DNA of 64,000 bases from Candidatus Sulfotelmatobacter sp. (GTDB lineage Bacteria; Vulcanimicrobiota; Vulcanimicrobiia; Vulcanimicrobiales; Vulcanimicrobiaceae): the NCBI GenBank assembly GCA_035504415.1, contig DATJRY010000017.1, positions 310,001 to 374,000 of the forward strand. The letters are read 5' to 3'. The notes under the pieces were generated by a model. That model saw only the letters and a program-made list of their open reading frames with translations. It was not told the origin of the DNA and made no database searches. The position numbers and the translations under genes were made by a program. How positions within the stretch are numbered: the first letter of the stretch is position 1; each line of letters starts with the position of its first letter. Positions 37,183 through 47,400 of the stretch are shown in pieces.

Positions 37183-39495
37183 GTGCTGGTCGTGCTCTTG
37201 CTGACCTCGGCGACATTTGCCGTTGCCGCCGTTACGCCGGCTCCGAACGCGGCGGCATCGCCGTCGCCCTCGCCGCGTGCGACGCTCTCGACGATCGGGA
37301 CGACCGCGACGGCGAGCCGTTCGACGAACCTGGTCGGCACGGCCGACTCGGCCTCGGCTGGGACGATCGGCGCCGAGCAGATCGCGACGCGTCCGCTCTT
37401 GCGGCCCGGCGAGCTGCTCGAGCAGATTCCCGGCCTGGTCATCAGCCAGCACAGCGGCGAGGGGAAAGCCAACCAGTACTACTTGCGCGGATTTCAGCTC
37501 GACCACGGCACCGATCTCGAAGGCACCGTCGACGACGTCCCGGTCAACATGCCGACCCATGCGCACGGGCAAGGCTATTCCGACATCAACTGGTTGATCC
37601 CCGAGCTGGTCCAGTACGTCAGCTTCGAGAAGGGCCCGTACTACGCCGACGAGGGCGATTTCGCGACGGCCGGTTCGTACGATCTCACCTATCGCGACAC
37701 CATCGCCCCGATCGAGGAGTTCGCGATCGGTGACTACGGATACGATCGCTACCTGGTCGCGGGCTCGCGTTCGGCGGGCGGCGGCAACCTGCTGGGCGCG
37801 TTCGAGTACGATCGCGACAACGGGACGTTCATCAGTCCCGACGAGTACGAGAAGTTCAACGGCGTGCTGCGCTGGAGCCGGCAAACGGCGAACAGCTACG
37901 TCGACGTCGACGCGATGGCATACCATGGTGCGTTCGACTCGACCGATCAGATCCCGCAGCGACTCGTCGACGCGGGCGTGCTGAACCGCTATTCGGCGTT
38001 CGACCCGAGCGACGGCGGCACGACCGATCGATACGTGCTGGACGGCAAGTGGGTCCACGCCGACGCCGAGGGCGTCTCCCAGGTCAGCGCGTTCGGTGAG
38101 CTCTACGGCCTCGACCTGTTCTCCGATTTCACCTACGATCTCGACGACGCGACCGACTACTACAACGTCACGGCGAATCCGGTCACCTGCAACCCGCTCT
38201 ACACGACCTGCAAGCCGGGCGCGAACCACGTCGGCAGCTACGTCTCGTACTGCCCGGCGAACGATACGCCGACCGGCGGCGCGACGGTGGCGGGATCGGT
38301 CTCGCCCGCGCCGTTCACCTACGCCTGCGGCGATCAGCGCGAGCAGCTCGACCAACGGTTCGTCACCGGCCTGACGGCGAAGCGCACGTATACGAGCCGG
38401 CTGTTCGAGACGACGATCGGCACCGGCTTTCGCAACGATAACATCCCGGTCGTCGGACTCTTCCTCACCAGCGATCGCCTGCGGTACCCCGAGGGCACCC
38501 TGAGCGACGATCACGTCGCGGAGTTCGACCAGTTCCTATGGCTGCAGTCGCAGTACCGCATCGGGCCGAGGCTGCGCTTGATCGGCGGCGTGCGCGAGGA
38601 CGCGTACCGGATCGACGTCCAGGCGTACCTGCCGGGGAACTCGGGACTGGTCCACGCCGCGCTGGTGAGCCCGAAACTGATGGCCGCGTATGCGTTCGAT
38701 CGGCACCAGGAGCTCTACGTCGACGCGGGCGACGGCTTCCATTCGAACGACGGCCGCGAGACGACGCAGACGCTCGACCCGCAGACGCACGCCGACATCG
38801 ACCCGAGCGGCGATCCGGTCACGAAGTACTCGCCGCTCAACCGCGCGCAGGGGTCCGAGGTCGGCTACCGCTACTCGAACGGATTGCTGACCAGCACGGT
38901 CTCGGCCTGGCAGCTGCACATGAACTCGGAGCTGGTCTTCGACGGCGACAACGGTACGACGGCCCCGGCCGGACCGACGATCCGGCGCGGTCTCGAGTTC
39001 GCCAACTTCTACACGCCCGACCATTGGCTGACGCTCGACCTGGACGTCGCGACCTCGACGGCGCGCTTCACGTCTAACTTCAACGGCCAGGGAACCTACG
39101 TTCCCGAGTCGCTCAACGCGGTGACGTCGGCGGGGATCACGCTCGACCGACCGGCCTTCGCGGCCTCCCTGCGCTACCGCTATTTCGGCCCGCGCGCGCT
39201 GGACCAGGCGGGCGACGCGTTCTCCACGCCCTCGAACATCGTCAACCTGCAGCTGACCCGTAAGCTCCCGCGCGGGCGCCGGCTCACGCTCGACGTCCTC
39301 AACCTGTTCGACAACACGCAGGCAGACGACGTCGAATACTACTATCAATCCTGGGTCCCCCAGGACGCGCTGAACCCCGCCTACGCGAAGGATCCCGCGA
39401 TCAATCCGCTGCTGGGTGGCCAGGGCGTCAACGACTATCATTTCCATCCGACCGAACGGCGCATCGTACGGCTGAGCTACGCGCTGCCGCTCTGA
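37183..39495 (+). CDS. TonB-dependent outer-membrane receptor
   Basis: The 770-residue product starts at GTG 37183 with a short signal (LVVLLLTSATFAVAAVT). The plug domain shows LLRPGELLEQIPGLVISQHS and YYLRGFQLDHGTDLEGTVDD; the rest is a barrel of about 22 strands with aromatic girdles, ending RRIVRLSYALPL. An extracellular loop carries four Cys within about 50 residues (VTCN, TTCK, SYCP, YACGD). Family members import siderophores, vitamins, metals or carbohydrates, energised by TonB-ExbBD, which is not in this window. The gene proves an outer membrane. The direct repeat just upstream may be an operator. Confidence 0.92.
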   Translation: MLVVLLLTSATFAVAAVTPAPNAAASPSPSPRATLSTIGTTATASRSTNLVGTADSASAGTIGAEQIATRPLLRPGELLEQIPGLVISQHSGEGKANQYYLRGFQLDHGTDLEGTVDDVPVNMPTHAHGQGYSDINWLIPELVQYVSFEKGPYYADEGDFATAGSYDLTYRDTIAPIEEFAIGDYGYDRYLVAGSRSAGGGNLLGAFEYDRDNGTFISPDEYEKFNGVLRWSRQTANSYVDVDAMAYHGAFDSTDQIPQRLVDAGVLNRYSAFDPSDGGTTDRYVLDGKWVHADAEGVSQVSAFGELYGLDLFSDFTYDLDDATDYYNVTANPVTCNPLYTTCKPGANHVGSYVSYCPANDTPTGGATVAGSVSPAPFTYACGDQREQLDQRFVTGLTAKRTYTSRLFETTIGTGFRNDNIPVVGLFLTSDRLRYPEGTLSDDHVAEFDQFLWLQSQYRIGPRLRLIGGVREDAYRIDVQAYLPGNSGLVHAALVSPKLMAAYAFDRHQELYVDAGDGFHSNDGRETTQTLDPQTHADIDPSGDPVTKYSPLNRAQGSEVGYRYSNGLLTSTVSAWQLHMNSELVFDGDNGTTAPAGPTIRRGLEFANFYTPDHWLTLDLDVATSTARFTSNFNGQGTYVPESLNAVTSAGITLDRPAFAASLRYRYFGPRALDQAGDAFSTPSNIVNLQLTRKLPRGRRLTLDVLNLFDNTQADDVEYYYQSWVPQDALNPAYAKDPAINPLLGGQGVNDYHFHPTERRIVRLSYALPL

Positions 39496-39607
39496 GGGCG
39501 AATCGTGCGCCGATCGCGTACAGTCACGACGTGCCGCAGTGGACCGCCGACATCGAGGTCGCGCTGAGCGGAGGGCCGGCCGGTATCGGCGAGAAGCCAG
39601 TGCGGCG

Positions 39608-40606
39608 ATGCGGACGGTGCGGCTGGGGCGGACGGGGCTGAAGATCTCCGAGATCTGCCTGGGGACGATGACCTTCGGGCTCCAGACGGACCGGGACGAA
39701 GCGTTCCGGATCATGGACGTCGCGGCCGAGGCGGGCGTCGATTTCTTCGACGTCGCCGACGTGTACCCGGTGGGCGGGACGCTCGAGACGGTCGGGCGCA
39801 CCGAGGAGATCGTCGGCGACTGGCTGGCCGGCAAGCGCGCGCGCTTCGTGGTGGCGACCAAGGTCTACAATCCGGTCGGGCCGGGACCGAACGACGAGGG
39901 CAACTCGCGCCGGCACGTCATCGACGCCTGCGAGCAGTCGTTGCGGCGGCTGAAGACCGACTTCATCGATCTCTACTACATCCACCGCTGGGACACGCAG
40001 ACGCCGATCGACGAGACGCTCGGGGCGTTCGACGATCTGCGCCGTGCGGGCAAGATCCGCTACGCCGGGTGCAGCAACATCGCGGCCTGGCAGATGATGC
40101 AAGCGCTGTGGACCGCCGACGCGAACCGGACGGTGCGCTTCGACGCGGTCCAGCCGCGCTACAATCTGCTGTATCGGAACATCGAGGCGGAGCTGCTGCC
40201 GGCGGCGCAAGCCAACGGCGTCGGCGCGGTCGTCTTCAACCCGCTGGCCGGCGGCGTGCTGACCGGAAAGTACAAGCCCGGCGAACGCCCGCAGGAGGGG
40301 ACGCGCTTCACGCTCGGCAGCGCGGCGCAGCTCTACCAGGCCCGTTACTGGCAAGACGCGCAGCTCGACGTCGTACAGAAGCTGGCCGCCGACGTCGCCT
40401 CGCGCGGGAAGTCGATCACTCACGTCGCGCTGCGCTGGGCGCTCGAACAGCCGGGCGTCACCGCGGCGATCGTCGGCGCCAGCCGGGCCGATCAGCTGCG
40501 CGACTCGTTGGGCGCGCTGGCGATCGAGCTCGACGACGCCGACCGGCGCGCTTGCGACCAGGCGTGGTACGCCCTGCCGCGCCGGCGGCCCGAGGAGGAA
40601 CGCTGA
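39608..40606 (+). CDS. Aldo/keto reductase
   Basis: The 332-residue product starts at ATG 39608. It carries the full AKR tetrad: Asp and Tyr in FFDVADVYPVGG, Lys in VATKVYN, and His in LYYIHRWDTQTP. The C-terminal cofactor motif is AAIVGASRADQLRDSL. It resembles the potassium-channel-beta / YajO-like AKR group that reduces aldehydes or ketones with NADPH. It is the first of three genes sharing 1-10 bp gaps with the fatty-acid-hydroxylase-like and DoxX genes (the TGATG overlap at 40604-40608 couples it to the next). Confidence 0.94.
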   Translation: MRTVRLGRTGLKISEICLGTMTFGLQTDRDEAFRIMDVAAEAGVDFFDVADVYPVGGTLETVGRTEEIVGDWLAGKRARFVVATKVYNPVGPGPNDEGNSRRHVIDACEQSLRRLKTDFIDLYYIHRWDTQTPIDETLGAFDDLRRAGKIRYAGCSNIAAWQMMQALWTADANRTVRFDAVQPRYNLLYRNIEAELLPAAQANGVGAVVFNPLAGGVLTGKYKPGERPQEGTRFTLGSAAQLYQARYWQDAQLDVVQKLAADVASRGKSITHVALRWALEQPGVTAAIVGASRADQLRDSLGALAIELDDADRRACDQAWYALPRRRPEEER

Positions 40607-41205
40607 TGGGATGGACGTTTCTGCGCCACGGCAGCAACACGTTGCTGCTGGCGCTGATCGCGGTCGTCGCGATCGTGCTGGCGATCGGTGTCGCGCCGTT
40701 CCACTGGCTCGGTGCGGTCATCGGCGCGCTCGTGTTCTTCGGTTCCGAGTACACGACGCACCGTTTCCTCTTGCATGCGCCGCCGATGAAGAATCCCACC
40801 GTGCTCAAGCTCCAACACCGCTTGCACTACGATCATCACGTCGCGCCGACGCAGCTCGACCTGCTCTTCCTGCCGCCGTGGTTCGTCGTCCCGGTGACGC
40901 TCCTGACGGCGGGCATCTACGCGGCGATCACTCGCGATGCGGGCTGGACGCTCTCACTGCTGTTCGGCAGCCTGGCGGGGCTGTTCTACTACGAGTGGGT
41001 CCACTACGTCGCGCACATCCCGTTCCAGCCGGTCACCGGCTACGGCCGCTGGATCAAGAAGTACCACCTCTGGCACCACTACAAGAACGAACACCTGTGG
41101 TTCGGCGTGACCAACCCGAGCACCGACGTTCTCGGCCTCACGTATCGCGACGTGACCGAGGTCGACAAGTCGGGGACGACGCGCGTTTTGTTCCCGAAGG
41201 AGTAG
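40606..41205 (+). CDS. Fatty acid hydroxylase / sterol desaturase-superfamily membrane protein
   Basis: The 199-residue product starts at ATG 40606, with GAGGAGG as ribosome site. It has about four membrane helices and the di-iron His clusters of this superfamily: THRFLLH, LHYDHH, VHYVAH, and LWHHYKNEH near the end. Members hydroxylate or desaturate lipid chains or carotenoids with O2. It is coupled to the AKR, whose product or electrons may be used; that link is an inference from overlap. Confidence 0.88.
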   Translation: MGWTFLRHGSNTLLLALIAVVAIVLAIGVAPFHWLGAVIGALVFFGSEYTTHRFLLHAPPMKNPTVLKLQHRLHYDHHVAPTQLDLLFLPPWFVVPVTLLTAGIYAAITRDAGWTLSLLFGSLAGLFYYEWVHYVAHIPFQPVTGYGRWIKKYHLWHHYKNEHLWFGVTNPSTDVLGLTYRDVTEVDKSGTTRVLFPKE

Positions 41206-41212
41206 AGCGCTG

Positions 41213-41599
41213 ATGTTCCATCTCGAACAGTTCACCAGCCTCGGGCTGCTGCTCATGCGCATCATGGTGGGCGTGGTCTACGCCGGCAGCGGCCTCAAGG
41301 ATCTCAAGGACCCCGCCGCGCGCGCCAAGAGCATCGGCCAGTCGCAGGGCTTCACGATCTTTCTCTCGGTCGCGGAGATCGCCGGCGGCGCCGGCATCAT
41401 CCTGGGCGTCCTGCAGCAGCTCGCCGTGCTCGGGCTGCTCGCGATCATGGCCGGCGCGATCCAAAAGAAAGTCGTCGTCTGGAAGACGGGCTTCTGGGGC
41501 AAGGACGGCGGTGAAGGCTGGTACTACGACCTCACCTTCGTCTCGACGTTGCTCGTCATTCTCTTCACCAACGGCGGCGACTACGTCCTGATGCACTGA
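41213..41599 (+). CDS. DoxX-family membrane protein
   Basis: The 128-residue product starts at ATG 41213, 7 bp after the hydroxylase stop. Its four hydrophobic helices and the signature LLLMRIMVGVVYAGSGLKDL are typical of DoxX proteins (MhqP/YphA-like), which associate with redox enzymes and oxidative stress functions. It presumably acts with the AKR-hydroxylase pair in the membrane. Confidence 0.87.
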   Translation: MFHLEQFTSLGLLLMRIMVGVVYAGSGLKDLKDPAARAKSIGQSQGFTIFLSVAEIAGGAGIILGVLQQLAVLGLLAIMAGAIQKKVVVWKTGFWGKDGGEGWYYDLTFVSTLLVILFTNGGDYVLMH

Positions 41600-41666
41600 C
41601 GCCGAGGAGTCCCGTCCGCCGGCGTCGCAAGCAGCCTCACACCTGCTCGTCGCCGGAGGTAGCGGG

Positions 41667-44471
41667 ATGCGTTCGGTGGTGCTCGGTCTCGGCGTGGTCG
41701 CGGCGGCGTTCGTTCTCGCCGCGCAGCTGCCGCACGTCGCGGCGACCGCGGCGGTTCCGCTCCCGGCGGACCCGATGCCATGCCCGCACGAGCAAGCCGT
41801 GCCGGCCGCGCTGACCCTCCCCAAGGACGTCCCGCCCGGCGATCCGGTCGCGCTCGAACAGCACATCCTCGCCTATTTGGGCAGCTACAAGTACCGCGAG
41901 CTGGGCTGGTGCGTCGACAAGTCGGTGCGCGACACCGGCCCCTACGTCCACGGACAGTACTTCGGCACGCATCCGGCGGTGCGCATCTACTATTCGCCCG
42001 AGGTCATGGCGTGGCTGCGCAACGGCCGCCGCGGCGAGATCGCGGACGGCGCGGTCATCATCAAGGAACAGTACAGCCCCACGCCGGCGGCGCGCTACGT
42101 GGGATTGCCCGAGCGCGCGCTCAAGCCGACCGACTGGACCTTCATAATCCGCCGCAAAGGCGCCTCACGCGACGGCTGGTTCTGGGGCGAGGTGTGGACG
42201 ACGATGTTCTCCAACCCGCCTTCCAAGACGGCGTACCAGAACGCCGGCTTCGGCCTATACTGTCTGCGCTGCCACGGTTCGGCCGACAAGCTCTCGACCT
42301 TCGCCGCGACCGAGAACATCAAGGGCTTCCCCGGCGATCCGATCACGTTCTACGTCGACGACAGTTGGCGTACGCCGCCGCCCACGCTCGCGCAGGCGCC
42401 CACCCCGCAGCCGACGAGCCTCGAGCGCGAGCACGAGAAGAACGCGGCGCCCTCGCTGCGCGTGGCGCGCGCGATCGAGGCCGAGCAGACGCCCGAGCCG
42501 GTGCAGACGTTCCCGGCCGAGCCGCTCGACACCGTCGTCGCGACCATCCACGGCCCGCATCCGTTCATCACCTCCGACCAGTGCATGGGCTGTCACAGCG
42601 CGGCGTCCGGTGCGCCGTCCGGCCCGCTGATGTGGCTGACGCCGCCGCCGTTCGCGCCGCCCACGCCGGCCCCCGCGGCGAACGCGGGACCGATCGGCGT
42701 CAACGTCTCCGAGTACGGCGAATGGCGCTGGTCGCCGATGGGGCTGGCCGGACGCGATCCGGTGTTCTTCGCGCAGCTCGAGAGCGAGAAGGCCTTGATC
42801 GCCGCGATCCCGAGCAAGGAGATCGCCGGCGACGATCCGGCCCGCACCCGTGCGATCCTGCAGCAGCAAGTCGTCGACACCTGCATGCGCTGTCACGGCG
42901 TGATGGGAAAGCGCACGCTCGATGCGCTCCACGGCCCGGACGCGCACTTCAACGAGGCATGGGTGTTCCGGGCCGATCCGTCCTCGCCCGACTTCCACTA
43001 CGGCGGCCTCGCGCGCGACGGCATCAGCTGCGCGGTCTGTCATCGCATCACCCAGACGCCGCGCGAGAAAGCCTCGTTGGCGTACGTGCTCGAGACGCGC
43101 TCGACCGGGCTGTTCTCGGTCGGCCCGCCCGACAAGTACCACGGACCGTTCTCGAACGACGGACTGGCCACCGCGCCGATGAAGAACGCCATCGACGTCA
43201 CGCCGGAGTACGACCCCCTCACCAAGTCCGCGCGGCTGTGCACCAGCTGCCATAGCATCAATTTGCCGGTCATCGACGCGCCGCCGAAGATCCATCCGAT
43301 CGTCCCGGCGATGGAGCACGACGTCGAGCAGAACACCTACGTCGAGTGGGTCAACAGCCGGTTCCAGACCGAGTACAAGCCGCTCGCCGGCGCCAAATCG
43401 TGCCAAGACTGTCACATGCCGCCGTCGGTCGCCAACGCGCGGCTGCACGTCGACGATCCGGCCATTCAGACCCGCATCGCGCTGGTCGAGGATCAGACCT
43501 ACCCGCAGGCGGAGCATCACGCGCCGCTCTCGGACATCACCGTCAGCTATCGCCGGCAGGACTTCCGGCGCCACGAGCTGCTCGGCCTCAACGCGTTCCT
43601 GTTGCAGACGTTCCGTACCGATCCGAACGTGCTGGGCGTGCGGCTGGGCGACTACATGTCGGGCTCGATCAACGATCTCCCCGACGCGATCGCCAACGTT
43701 ATGCGCCAGGCCACCGAGTCGACCGCGCGGCTGCGCGTCAGCTCGCGCACGGAGGGCGGGACGCTGGTCGCGACGGTCGACGTCGAGAACCTGACCGGCC
43801 ACCGCTTCCCCAGCGGCGTCGGCTTCCGTCGCGCCTTCATCGAGCTCGACGTCACCAAGCCCGACGGCACGCCGGTATTCGAGTCGGGTCACAGCGACGA
43901 CCACGGCGTCATCGTCGACGGCGGCAAGCCGCTGCCCAGCGAGTTCTTCACCCGTCTGCCCGACGGGAAGCAAGCGTATCAGCCGCACTACGACGCGCGG
44001 CATCCGATCACGCGGCCCGACCAGGTCCAGATCTTCGAGGAGCTGGTCGCGAACAAAGCGGGCCAGTTCACCGACAGCTTCGTGATGCGCGACCACACCG
44101 TCAAGGACAACCGGCTCCTGCCGCAGGGCTGGCGCCGCGACGGACCGCCGGGCGTCGTGCTGCCCGCACACTGGCTCAACGCGACGCGGCCGGTCGGCGT
44201 GGGCGACGATCCGCGCTACGCCGACGGCTCGGGCAGCGCGCAGACCGTGTATCGCATCGCGCTCCCAAGCGGCGTCGATCCGACGACGCTGCGCGTGCAC
44301 GCGACGCTGTGGTACCAGTCGTGGCAACCCGACTTCCTCCACCAGCGCACGGCCGGCGACGGTCCGGCGGCAACGCGGCTGCGCGCGCTCGTCGCGTCGC
44401 TCGGCACGCTCGAGGGTACGCCGCTCGCCGGTTGGAAGATCAAGATCGCCAACGCCACCGCACGACAGTAA
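41667..44471 (+). CDS. Cytochrome P460-multiheme cytochrome c fusion (6 CxxCH)
   Basis: The 934-residue product starts at ATG 41667 after a GGAGGTAGCGGG ribosome site, with a signal peptide ending near HVAATAAV. Residues 75-205 have the cytochrome P460 pattern: HPAVRIYYSPEVMAW, VIIKEQYSP, KTAYQNAGFGLYCLRCH with the heme site at the domain end. Five more heme sites follow: CMGCH (306-310), CMRCH (406), CAVCH (455), CTSCH (525), CQDCH (579), then about 350 residues of beta-rich sequence with no hemes (MSGSINDLPDAIANVM). P460 proteins oxidise hydroxylamine or nitric oxide. The fusion suggests a periplasmic N-oxide/one-electron conduit, though neither substrate nor partner is shown. Confidence 0.88.
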   Translation: MRSVVLGLGVVAAAFVLAAQLPHVAATAAVPLPADPMPCPHEQAVPAALTLPKDVPPGDPVALEQHILAYLGSYKYRELGWCVDKSVRDTGPYVHGQYFGTHPAVRIYYSPEVMAWLRNGRRGEIADGAVIIKEQYSPTPAARYVGLPERALKPTDWTFIIRRKGASRDGWFWGEVWTTMFSNPPSKTAYQNAGFGLYCLRCHGSADKLSTFAATENIKGFPGDPITFYVDDSWRTPPPTLAQAPTPQPTSLEREHEKNAAPSLRVARAIEAEQTPEPVQTFPAEPLDTVVATIHGPHPFITSDQCMGCHSAASGAPSGPLMWLTPPPFAPPTPAPAANAGPIGVNVSEYGEWRWSPMGLAGRDPVFFAQLESEKALIAAIPSKEIAGDDPARTRAILQQQVVDTCMRCHGVMGKRTLDALHGPDAHFNEAWVFRADPSSPDFHYGGLARDGISCAVCHRITQTPREKASLAYVLETRSTGLFSVGPPDKYHGPFSNDGLATAPMKNAIDVTPEYDPLTKSARLCTSCHSINLPVIDAPPKIHPIVPAMEHDVEQNTYVEWVNSRFQTEYKPLAGAKSCQDCHMPPSVANARLHVDDPAIQTRIALVEDQTYPQAEHHAPLSDITVSYRRQDFRRHELLGLNAFLLQTFRTDPNVLGVRLGDYMSGSINDLPDAIANVMRQATESTARLRVSSRTEGGTLVATVDVENLTGHRFPSGVGFRRAFIELDVTKPDGTPVFESGHSDDHGVIVDGGKPLPSEFFTRLPDGKQAYQPHYDARHPITRPDQVQIFEELVANKAGQFTDSFVMRDHTVKDNRLLPQGWRRDGPPGVVLPAHWLNATRPVGVGDDPRYADGSGSAQTVYRIALPSGVDPTTLRVHATLWYQSWQPDFLHQRTAGDGPAATRLRALVASLGTLEGTPLAGWKIKIANATARQ

Positions 44472-44496
44472 GACCTGACCGGTCCGCGTCGAAGTC

Positions 44497-47400
44497 GTGC
44501 GCATGGGACCGGCCACGGAGTCAGGGCCGGACGGGTCGCACTCCGAGTCGTCGCGCCGCGCGTATCTGACTCGTACCGTCGCGCACGTCCTGGCCGCCGA
44601 CGTACCGCTCGACGAGTTGTGGTCGCGCTGCGCCGTGCCGCTGGCACTCTTGGCTGACGCCCGGCGCGTCGTCGTCATTCTGTCCGACGGCGACGACGAA
44701 CGGGTCGTGCACGACTCGACGCCCGACGAGCCGGCCGATCCCGGGGCCCTGGTCGTCCCGATCCGCTTCGCCATGCAGACACTGGGGACGCTGCGTTTCG
44801 AGGGCGTCCGCGACCCGGCGAATCCGGTGCTGGTCTCGCTGCTCGACTCGTGCGCGCTGTTCGTCGGGGCGCGGCTGCACCACGAGGGGACGCTGCGCAA
44901 CACGCGGCGCTACGCCGAGCTGGCCTTCACCGACGCGCTGACGGGGCTCGCCAACCGGCGCCGTTTCGACGAAGCGCTGGCACTCGAGTGGACGCGCGCG
45001 CTGCGCGAGCGCTCGCCGCTGACGGTGCTGATCGCCGACCTCGACCACTTCAAGGCCTACAACGACACCTACGGCCACGCCGCCGGGGATCTGTGCTTGC
45101 GCCAGGTCGGCGGGCGGCTCGGGGCGTGCGTGCAGCGGCCGGCCGATCTGGCCGCGCGATACGGCGGCGAAGAGTTCGTCGCGCTCTTGCCGGACACGGA
45201 TCTCAAAGGCGGGATCGCGCTCGGCGAACGCTTGCGCACCGAACTGGCGAGTCTCACGCTGGTCCACGCCGGCTCGTCGCTGGGCCGCGTGTCGGCCAGC
45301 ATCGGGGTCGCTTCGATCGTCCCGGACAGCTCGATCGGGGCCGAGCAGCTCTTGCGCCGCGCCGACGAAGCGCTCTATCGCGCGAAGCGCGGCGGCCGCG
45401 ACCGCGTCGTCGCCGGTACCTACGTCTCCGACGCCGCCGGCGCGCGGCGCGAGCGCACCGCCGTCCCCAACAACCTGCCGATCGAGCTGACGCGGATGAT
45501 CGGCCGGCGCAGCGAGATCGCGGCGGTGCGCACGCTGGTCGAAGACCGCCGACTGGTGACCGTCGTCGGCGCGGGCGGGACGGGCAAGACGCGCGTCGCG
45601 CTCCACGCCGCGACCGAGCTGGCAGAGCGGTTCACCGACGGCGCGTGGTTCGTCGACCTGGCGCCGCTGGCCGATCCGGCACTGGTCGGCACGACGATCG
45701 GTGAGGTCTTCGGCATTCCGCTGGCGCCCGATCCGAGCGCGATCCCGACGCTGGTCGAGGCGCTGGCCGGGCGGCGCGCGCTGCTGGTGCTCGACAACTG
45801 CGAGCACCTCATCGGTGCGGCCGCCGACGCCGCCGCGGCGCTGCTGCGCGGGCGGCCGGAGATCGCGATCCTGGCCACCAGCCGCGAGCCGCTCGGGATC
45901 GCGGGCGAGACCCTCTACCGTCTGCCGCCCCTCGACGCGCACGATGCCGCCGAGCTGTTCGTCGATCGCGCGCGCGCGGCCACGCCGAGCTTCACGCTGA
46001 GCGCCGGCGACGACGCGCTGGTCGAGGACATCTGCCGCCGGCTCGACGGGATCGCGCTGGCGATCGAGCTGGCGGCCTCGCAGGTCGGCGTGCTGGGCCT
46101 GGCCGCGATGGCCGAGCGGCTGCGCGCGCGCTTCCGGTTCCTGACCGGCGGCGACCGCAGCGCGCTGCCGCGCCACCAGACGGTGCGCGCGCTGTTCGAT
46201 TGGAGCTACGATCTGCTCGCGCCGGCCGAGGCGGCGGTGCTGCGACGGCTGTCGGTCTTCGCCGGCGGGTTCGACCTCGAAGCCGCCTGCGCGGTGTGCG
46301 AAGACGACGTCGCCGACACGCTGACCGCGCTGGTGCGCAAGTCGCTGGTCGAAGACATCGGCCTGGCGCAGCGGCGCTACCGGCTGCTCGAGTCGACGCG
46401 CGAGTACGCGCGCGAGCAGCTGCTGGCCTCGGGCGAGCGCGACCAGACCGCGCGGCGCCATGCGAACGCGGTGCTCGACGTCGCGCGCGCGGGGGCGGCG
46501 ATCTATCGGACGACGCCGGCCGACGCGTGGATCGCCGCGCGGCGTCCCGACCTGGACAACTACCGCGAGGCGCTGGAGTGGTCGCTCGGCGAGGGCAACG
46601 AGCCGGTCCTGGGCGCGCAGATCGCGACCGCGCTGCGCTCGTTCTTCGACGACGTCGCGCCCGCCGAGGGCGCGCAATGGTACGAGCGCGCGTTGGTCGC
46701 GCTCGGCGAGGGCGAGCCGGCGCTGCAAGCGCAGCTGCTGATGGCGCTGCACTCCGGCCGGCGCGACCGTCCGGCGACCACGATTCGCGCCTCGCTCGAA
46801 CGTGCGGTCGCGATCTGCCGCGAGCTGGGCGACGACGCCCTGCTGGCCGAGGCGACGCGCATGCTGGCGCAGATCATCGGCTGGTACTTTCGGGCCGAGC
46901 GCGAGCTGGCCGACGCGTACGCGCAAGAGTCGATCGCGCTGGCGCGCAAGCTGGGCGATCCGTATCAGCTGGCGGTCTCGCTGCGCACGCGCGGGCTGAC
47001 CATCGACATCGCCGATTTTCCCGCCAAGCGGGCCGCGCTCGAGGAGGCGATCGTCTTGCTCGAGCGGCTCGGCAACATGCGGATGGTCGGTTCGGCGCTG
47101 ACGTGGCTGAGCGAGATGGAGTTCTCGGCCGGCGACGAGGCGCGCGCGCTGACGCTAGGCCGCGAAGCGCTGCGCGCCGCCGAGCAGACCGGTTCGACCG
47201 CGCTCGACATGAACGCGTCCTCGAACCTCGCCCTCTACGCCGCCGCGCAGGGCGATTGGGAGCTGGCGCGCCGGATGGCCGAGCGGGCGCTGCAACGGGC
47301 CCGCGAGGCGCGCGATCCCGAGCACCTGACCTGGTCGGTCCAGGCGCTGGCGATCATCGCGGCCGGGCGGTACGATCCGGGCCGCGCCGCGCGCTTGCTG

